A stretch of DNA of 22,065 nucleotides from Candidatus Latescibacterota bacterium (GTDB lineage: Bacteria; JAAXHH01; JACQVL01): NCBI GenBank assembly GCA_016209865.1, contig JACQVL010000210.1, positions 1-22,065 of the forward strand. The letters are read 5' to 3'. Position numbers and translations under genes: made by a program. Below, piece by piece: positions 21,150 to 22,065 of the stretch. Each line of letters starts with the position of its first letter. Within the stretch, counting starts at the first letter, position 1. The notes beneath the pieces are model-generated. The model was not told where the DNA came from and searched no databases. It saw nothing but the letters and a program-made list of their open reading frames with translations.

Positions 21150-22065
21150 TTACCTTTTCTTGCCTCCCCGTATCCTCTCAAACACCACCAGCAGACCCAC
21201 CACGCAGCAGACGTACGCGAACACATCCCCGTACCGCGTGTAGAACGTGATCGCTCCGCTCCCCGGACGGATGCGCTCCATCGTGGTCGTCGGGGCGAAG
21301 AGCGGCGTGCGGCCGGACATCCGGCCGGTTACGGTGATGAACCCGGAGATCCCGGTGTTGGCCGCGCGGATGATGGGCACGCCGTTCTCGACCGCCCGGA
21401 GCACCGCCATCGAGAAGTGCTGCGCGGGCGCGGACGACGTCCCGAACCACGCGTCGTTCGTCATGACGACGAGCACGTTCGCCCCGCGCTTGACGAACTG
21501 GCGGACGAGGTCGGGGAAGATCGATTCGTAGCAGATGACCGTCCCGACCCGGACATCCCGCCCCGGCAGCGTCATCACGGAGAGGTCCTTCCCCGGCGTG
21601 AACACCCCGATGTCTTCCGTCAGGCCGCTGAGGAACGAGAACAGCCACGGCATCGGCAGGTATTCCCCGAACGGGACGAGGTGCATCTTGCTGTACCGCC
21701 CGACGATCCGGCCGCCCGGGACGAGGAGGAACGCGCTGTTGTAGATCACCCCGCGTTGTCCCGGTTCATACCCCAGACCGCCCGTCAACAGGGACACGGC
21801 CGCGTCGTCCACCAGCCGGTAGACCTGGTCGGTCAACGCGGCGTACGCCGGGCTCTCCGGGTAGAACGTCAGCGCGGTCTCCGGGAAGACGATGAAATCA
21901 GGATGCTGGGGCAACATCTGGCGCGCCAGGCTGTCGTAGATGGCCACCGTCCGACGGATGAGCAAATCCGACCACTTCAAGTCCTGCGAGACACTCCCCT
22001 GCACGACCACGACGGTCATCGGCGAGGCCTTCGCTTCGCGGGCGCGTTCGCGGGACAGGACGTGG
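21150..22065 (-). CDS. lnt: Apolipoprotein N-acyltransferase, C-terminal part (5' end outside window)
   Basis: The frame is open from the window edge through the ATG at 22019, which is therefore internal. About 305 residues are visible. This integral inner-membrane enzyme N-acylates the terminal Cys of lipoproteins. The nitrilase-like (CN hydrolase) domain shows the catalytic triad Glu in FPETAL, Lys in YSKMHLVPFGEYLP and Cys in VICYESIFP, followed by NVLVVMTNDAWFGTSSAPAQH and the C-terminal membrane helix (VFAYVCCVVGLLVVFERI) before the basic tail. The first visible residues (SRERAREAKASP then VVVVQGSVSQDLKW) match the usual linker after the N-terminal membrane domain. It is upstream of the nfeD operon but separated from it by that operon's promoter. 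Confidence 0.92.
   Translation of the reverse strand, partial: HVLSRERAREAKASPMTVVVVQGSVSQDLKWSDLLIRRTVAIYDSLARQMLPQHPDFIVFPETALTFYPESPAYAALTDQVYRLVDDAAVSLLTGGLGYEPGQRGVIYNSAFLLVPGGRIVGRYSKMHLVPFGEYLPMPWLFSFLSGLTEDIGVFTPGKDLSVMTLPGRDVRVGTVICYESIFPDLVRQFVKRGANVLVVMTNDAWFGTSSAPAQHFSMAVLRAVENGVPIIRAANTGISGFITVTGRMSGRTPLFAPTTTMERIRPGSGAITFYTRYGDVFAYVCCVVGLLVVFERIRGGKKR

Overview
This is a GC-rich bacterial chromosome segment of Gram-negative (diderm) type. A TonB-dependent receptor, an apolipoprotein N-acyltransferase and exported solute-binding and sensor proteins all imply an outer membrane and periplasm. The mix of a CarboxypepD_reg-type TonB receptor, PhyH dioxygenase, creatininase, TIM-barrel isomerase, cupins and a short hairpin-rich mobile-like repeat resembles uncultured FCB-like or Poribacteria-like genomes. 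That placement is inference only. No tRNA, rRNA, CRISPR array, transposase or integrase was found.

Left part (1-8450). The C-terminal end of a truncated plus-strand gene is followed by a large imperfect inverted repeat, then a minus-strand block. Its upstream operon, behind a clear sigma70 promoter (8413-8441), encodes a family-5 solute-binding protein, a dCache-like sensor histidine kinase and an NtrC-type sigma54 activator. Immediately downstream lies a TonB-dependent receptor gene preceded by a near-perfect sigma54 promoter (3141-3158). A 16-bp palindrome about 195 bp upstream of its -24 element is a candidate activator site. The layout reads as one sense-and-import circuit: a periplasmic ligand binder without permeases, a two-component system, and sigma54-controlled outer-membrane uptake.

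Middle (8460-12943). An AT-rich island with direct repeats precedes a DUF2089 zinc-ribbon/HTH regulator and a DUF4097 beta-helix-like protein that share a helical mini-domain. A 125-bp MITE-like element follows. Next come a small cupin, a class I glutamine amidotransferase-like protein and a NicO-type nickel/cobalt transporter (the last two overlap), then a PhyH-family dioxygenase.

Right-middle (13080-17946). A divergent region separates a minus-strand pair, a ribbon-helix-helix regulator and a 38-residue lysine/alanine-rich histone-H1-like protein, from a plus-strand four-gene operon. That operon encodes a 4-hydroxybutyryl-CoA-dehydratase-like flavoprotein lacking the usual Fe-S cysteines, a creatininase-family amidohydrolase, a TIM-barrel isomerase/epimerase and a bicupin. 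It looks like an undescribed small-molecule catabolic pathway. The divergent region carries three copies of TTTGTTRAC.

Right end (18077-22065). A minus-strand operon of a long NfeD-type membrane protease, a FloA flotillin and a Pro-rich membrane-anchored protein starts at a sigma70 promoter (21064-21092) and ends at a probable terminator. The C-terminal part of apolipoprotein N-acyltransferase (lnt) runs off the window edge.
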